NCBI GenBank assembly: GCA_017391545.1
Contig: JAFOYD010000043.1
Location: forward strand, 1-7,203
Reading direction: 5' to 3'
Source of the DNA: Lachnospiraceae bacterium
GTDB taxonomy: Bacteria > Bacillota > Clostridia > Lachnospirales > Lachnospiraceae
Length of the DNA stretch: 7,203 bases
Shown here: piece after piece, positions 3,736 to 7,203 of the stretch
How positions within the stretch are numbered: the stretch's first letter is position 1
Layout: each line of letters opens with the position of its first letter
Translations under genes and position numbers: made by a program
Notes under the pieces: model-generated
What the model was told of the DNA's origin: nothing
The model's database searches: none
The model's input: only the letters and a program-made list of their open reading frames with translations

Positions 3736-5922
3736 TTATCCGACTCTCTGTCTTTTGACCAGCTCTGCAAAAAATCCCCCTGCTGCCAGAAGCTCGTCAT
3801 AAGTGCCGTCCTCCACGATTTTTCCTTCATCGAGCACCAGGATTCTGTCACACTGTTTGATGGTCGAAAGGCGGTGCGCGATCACGATTCTCGTACATTT
3901 GAGCCTGCCAAGTGCATCAGAGACCTGCTTCTGTGTAATGTTGTCAAGCGCGGAGGTCGCCTCATCAAACATCAGGATCTTCGGTTTCGGGGCGACCGCG
4001 CGGGTAATCATCAAACGCTGTTTCTGTCCGCCCGAAATACCGCCTGTTCCCTCGGAAATAACAGTATTCATTCCCATCGGCATGCTGCGGATATCCTCCG
4101 CGATGCCTGCGATCTCTGCTGCCTCCCACGCCTCATCGACTGAGAGCCATGGTGCAGAAATGACGATATTCGAATAAATATCTCCCTGAAAGAGCTTCCC
4201 GTTCTGCATGACCGCGCCAATATTGCGCCGAATCGATTTCAGGTCAAGTGAGGACAGGTCTCTTCCATCGTAATAAATTGCGCCCTTTTGCGGCGTCTCA
4301 AATCCAAGCAGCAGACGAAGCAAGGTCGATTTGCCACATCCTGTCCTGCCGACGATGGCGACATACTGTCCACTCTTGATTTTGAGTGACAGGTTATCAA
4401 TGACGAGCGGCATGTTTTCGTTATAGCGGAAGGAAACGTTGTTGAGTTCAATCGTTCCTGTCAGTCTGGTGACTCGCTTTCTGTTCTCGGATGTCTCAGG
4501 AACCGTGTCCATGATCGGTTTTGCCATTTCATAGATCGGTCGAATCTTTGCAATCGTCACTGCAATATTCAGCACCGACATAAAGGCACCGGAGAACAGA
4601 CCGTATGCGGCTGTAAACGCATAATAATCAGCCACTGACAGATTGCTCTGCAGTGCAAAATAGTACATGACCAGACTGCCTGTCAGAGAAATTCCTGTTG
4701 CAATCACACTATTTAATGTAAGAAACAGAGGCTTTCCATACGTATTCTTAATCTCCTCATGATAGAGACGTATCCATTGGGTAAAGGCACGCTTTTCAGA
4801 GCCTGAAAGCTTGATTTTCTGGATACCCGTAATCAGGGAATACATCATGCCGCTTTTTTTTGCTACAGCCTGCATCTCCACTCTGCTTCTTTTCATCTGC
4901 CAGATTGCACTGACCAGCGTAAACACAAATGTGACAGCCATAATGCACAGTGCAGGAATCACAAGCTGTGGTGCATAAGAAAAAATCTGCGTGATGTAGA
5001 CCAGTGAAAAGATCGAAGTCAGTCCTGTTACGATGACCGTTGACGTCATCATGGTACAAAGGGAATTCACATTCTGTACTCTGTTCGCAAGCTCACCCGA
5101 GCTGTATGTTTTAAAAAAATCTGCTGGTAATGACAGGATACGCGCCATTGAAGCAGACTGCACTGCCATGTCAATCTGCATATTCACTCTCGTCGTAAGT
5201 AAGGAACTGATTCCCTGTATCAGCAGGATACTGACAGAAGTACAGACACTCAGCACTGTAACTGCAAGCAAAAGCCGCAGACTGCCACTTGCCACGACAT
5301 CCGAGAAAATGATATGCGTAATCTCCGGTGTCATCATTCCTATCAGTGTTGCGACAAAGATTGCTAATATCACCATCACGTAGGAAAATACAGGTACACA
5401 TTGCGCGATGTATTTTAAAAGTGACAGGATTGTCAGTTTTTGTTGTGGAAATGGTCTGTAAAAGCAGACTGCCTCCGTTTCCAGAAGGTTCTGTGTCCGT
5501 GCATTGACTTTTATTTTTTTGTTCGTATTTCCATCCTGTATACTGTAGCCAAAAAGTCGGTTCGGAATCAATGCCACATAGTTTCCATTTTTTTTTGTTC
5601 CTAGCATGGCACCTGCCGCATTGCGGTACCAGCCTTTTTCAAGCTTTACCGTCCGATAATAGATTCCATGCGGCTGACAGAAAGATTCCAGCAGTTCATT
5701 GAAATCTTCCGTTCTTTCCGTCGTTACTTCCGCTTTGATACGATAATACTTAATGATTGTATTCATACTTTGCGCAATGCTTTTTCCAGTATGATTTCCA
5801 CTGCCTCCATCCGAAATTTCAGGATGACCTGTCACTGTCCCCGCGATTTCCCTTAGCGTGTCAACAATGTCCTCTTCATCTTTTCTTTTTCTTTCCCTGA
5901 TCTGCTCATCAAACCAACCCAT
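3736..5922 (-). CDS. NHLM-type bacteriocin ABC transporter, second subunit (permease/ATP-binding)
   Basis: 728 residues. It begins MGWFDEQIRERKRKDEEDI, an N-terminus I associate with the second ABC protein of NHLM bacteriocin export systems. Residues 1-165 form a cytosolic domain without a recognisable C39 peptidase Cys/His motif. About 170-460 is an ABC exporter membrane domain with several hydrophobic segments (about 172-197, 215-240, 292-340, 400-425) and a coupling region (LPADFFKTYSSGELANRVQNV). The ATPase follows: Walker A GRTGCGKST 525-533, Q-loop Gln573, signature ISGGQ 629-633, Walker B ILMFDE 649-654, H-loop His683. All nucleotide-site residues look intact. It starts 12 nt after the first transporter gene behind a GGGAGA site, so the two are translated from one message and likely form a heterodimer in the cytoplasmic membrane. 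Expected role: ATP-driven export of the processed peptide. Confidence 0.9.
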   Translation of the reverse strand: MGWFDEQIRERKRKDEEDIVDTLREIAGTVTGHPEISDGGSGNHTGKSIAQSMNTIIKYYRIKAEVTTERTEDFNELLESFCQPHGIYYRTVKLEKGWYRNAAGAMLGTKKNGNYVALIPNRLFGYSIQDGNTNKKIKVNARTQNLLETEAVCFYRPFPQQKLTILSLLKYIAQCVPVFSYVMVILAIFVATLIGMMTPEITHIIFSDVVASGSLRLLLAVTVLSVCTSVSILLIQGISSLLTTRVNMQIDMAVQSASMARILSLPADFFKTYSSGELANRVQNVNSLCTMMTSTVIVTGLTSIFSLVYITQIFSYAPQLVIPALCIMAVTFVFTLVSAIWQMKRSRVEMQAVAKKSGMMYSLITGIQKIKLSGSEKRAFTQWIRLYHEEIKNTYGKPLFLTLNSVIATGISLTGSLVMYYFALQSNLSVADYYAFTAAYGLFSGAFMSVLNIAVTIAKIRPIYEMAKPIMDTVPETSENRKRVTRLTGTIELNNVSFRYNENMPLVIDNLSLKIKSGQYVAIVGRTGCGKSTLLRLLLGFETPQKGAIYYDGRDLSSLDLKSIRRNIGAVMQNGKLFQGDIYSNIVISAPWLSVDEAWEAAEIAGIAEDIRSMPMGMNTVISEGTGGISGGQKQRLMITRAVAPKPKILMFDEATSALDNITQKQVSDALGRLKCTRIVIAHRLSTIKQCDRILVLDEGKIVEDGTYDELLAAGGFFAELVKRQRVG

Positions 5923-5934
5923 ACTTTTCTCCCA

Positions 5935-7203
5935 TTAGTCACTTGTCACAAGCTCTGTGTATGTTCCACCCTTTTGGTAAAGCTCCTCATGTGTCCCGCG
6001 CTCCACCACATGACCATGATCCAGAACGATGATTTCATCACAGTCCCGTATGGTCGACAGGCGGTGTGCCACGATAATGCAGGTGATGCCCCGATCCCTG
6101 ATTGCCTTTACGACCTCGTATTCCGTCTTGGCATCAAGCGCAGAGGTCGCTTCATCCATGATAATGATGGATGGATCCTGCGTGAGTACTCTTGCGATTT
6201 CAAGCCGCTGGCACTGACCGCCTGAAAAGTCCTTGCCTCCCTCCATGATCTTGTACTGATAGCCTCCATCACGCATCATGATATCCTCATGAATCTGTGC
6301 ATCACGCGCTGCCAGGATCATTTCAAAATCCTCGATGGTACTGTCCCACATTTTGATGTTGTTGGCAATCGTATCCTCAAAAAGGATGATATCCTGTGTC
6401 ACAACGGCAACAGAGCCCTTGAATACATCCCTGTCAATCTCCCGAACAGGCTTCCCGTCAAACAGAATCTCTCCGCCCCATGGCTGATAAAGTCCGGCGA
6501 TCAGCATGGACAGCGTAGACTTGCCACAACCCGATGCCCCGACAAAAGCGACACAGCTTCCCGGTCTGACTGTCATACAGAAATCCTCGATCAGCGGCTG
6601 TGCAAGCTTTGCATATCCAAAGGTAATATGTTTCAGTTCCAGATTGCCACTCAGTTTCTGATAACCGCCTTCTGCCGCTTCCACACGCTCTGTCTGATAG
6701 CATGGATCATCGGGATATTTCATGACATCCTCCACCCGTTCCATGGAAGTGCGCATTTCCTGCAGTGTCTGTCCGGCAGAAATCAGCGTATTGGCCGGTG
6801 CGGTAAAGGAAGCCAGAAATCCCTGAAATGCACTGAGCATACCAATCGTAAACTGCCCCTGCATGATCAGCCACACGCCAATGATCAGGATCGCCGTATT
6901 GGTCAATGCTGAGACAAGCGACGGTATCATACCCAGATACTGATTGAGCTTCACGTACCTCACCGTGTGTGTGTTGACGCTCGCCTGATACCCGGACCAA
7001 CGTTTAAAATATCCATTCTCAGCACCACTTGACTTGATTGTCTCGATCATTTCAATACCGGAGATCGTCGCTGACGCAAGCTTTCCTTTGTCACGCAATT
7101 GCACACGGGTAATTCCGATTCTCTTTTTGGATATGACTTGTGAGATAAAAAGATCCAATACGATTGAGAAAATGCCAATCAGTGTCAGGATCGGACTGTA
7201 GCG
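5935..7203 (-). CDS. NHLM-type bacteriocin ABC transporter, first subunit, 5' part outside window
   Basis: The open frame continues through the window edge, so only the C-terminal 422 residues are visible; a TTG at 7158 is an internal codon, not the start. The visible part begins inside the membrane domain (RYSPILTLIGIFSIVLDLF) and continues through the GKLASATISGIEMIETIKSSGAE coupling segment and two further hydrophobic helices. It ends in a complete ATPase: Walker A GASGCGKST (visible residues 222-230), Gln270, signature FSGGQ 326-330, Walker B IIIMDE ending at 351, H-loop His380. FSGGQ and the E-M-I-E-T-I-K-S-S-G-A-E segment resemble the peptidase-bearing first subunit of NHLM systems. The N-terminal C39 peptidase expected to cut double-glycine leaders would lie upstream of the window and is not seen. 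Confidence 0.88.
   Translation of the reverse strand, partial: RYSPILTLIGIFSIVLDLFISQVISKKRIGITRVQLRDKGKLASATISGIEMIETIKSSGAENGYFKRWSGYQASVNTHTVRYVKLNQYLGMIPSLVSALTNTAILIIGVWLIMQGQFTIGMLSAFQGFLASFTAPANTLISAGQTLQEMRTSMERVEDVMKYPDDPCYQTERVEAAEGGYQKLSGNLELKHITFGYAKLAQPLIEDFCMTVRPGSCVAFVGASGCGKSTLSMLIAGLYQPWGGEILFDGKPVREIDRDVFKGSVAVVTQDIILFEDTIANNIKMWDSTIEDFEMILAARDAQIHEDIMMRDGGYQYKIMEGGKDFSGGQCQRLEIARVLTQDPSIIIMDEATSALDAKTEYEVVKAIRDRGITCIIVAHRLSTIRDCDEIIVLDHGHVVERGTHEELYQKGGTYTELVTSD

Noticed and set aside
4239..5401. Several minus- and plus-strand frames inside the second transporter gene
   Set aside because: They are alternative frames of an intact ABC transporter with complete motifs; none shows a start signal or a plausible domain.

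Overview
The window looks like part of a bacteriocin/RiPP-type peptide production and export locus from a low-to-moderate GC Firmicute. A Clostridia (Lachnospiraceae-like) origin is most likely, judging from strong AGGAGG-type ribosome binding sites, AT-rich intergenic DNA, and transporters that read like the Clostridial 'NHLM bacteriocin system' ABC pair. The taxonomic call is inference from general features. Every gene I can support lies on the minus strand, so the biological order runs from position 7203 down to 1.

Layout in transcription order: (1) the C-terminal part of an NHLM-type ABC transporter, first subunit, running off the window (7203-5935); (2) the second NHLM-type ABC transporter, complete (5922-3736); (3) an unusual 640-residue protein with a degenerate condensation-like (NRPS C-domain/acyltransferase fold) region and a C-terminal cyclic-nucleotide-binding-like domain (3702-1780); (4) a 62-residue small protein with a leader-like ending (1672-1484); (5) an ECF-type sigma factor (1355-867); (6) an 81-residue secreted-peptide precursor with a double-glycine leader and four in-phase decapeptide repeats built on V-K-P-D-I-x-P-V-G-x (768-523); (7) a strong hairpin terminator (494-521); (8) the N-terminal part of a lipoprotein, cut by the window edge (457-1). 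Genes 1-3 are tightly packed and probably one transcript.

The main regulatory signal is a 44-bp element found twice (36 of 44 bases identical, no gaps). One copy is before the small protein and one before the repeat peptide, each exactly 57 bp from its -10-like box to the start codon. The simplest reading is that the sigma factor encoded between them recognises both copies. It would then amplify its own expression through the first copy and switch on the peptide precursor through the second. An extended -10 promoter and a tandem 11-bp direct repeat just before the sigma gene could give a separately controlled basal input.

Proposed model (inference): the sigma factor turns on a multi-core peptide precursor. 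The NHLM-type transporters cleave and export it, since the family's first subunit normally carries the C39 leader peptidase. The condensation/cNMP-like protein works with the transporters in an unknown way, and the lipoprotein may be an immunity or surface partner. No recognisable RiPP-tailoring enzyme (radical SAM, LanM, YcaO, ATP-grasp) is encoded inside the window, so whether and how the repeats are modified is open. No tRNA, rRNA, CRISPR array or insertion sequence was seen, and no stretch over 300 bp lacks a gene.
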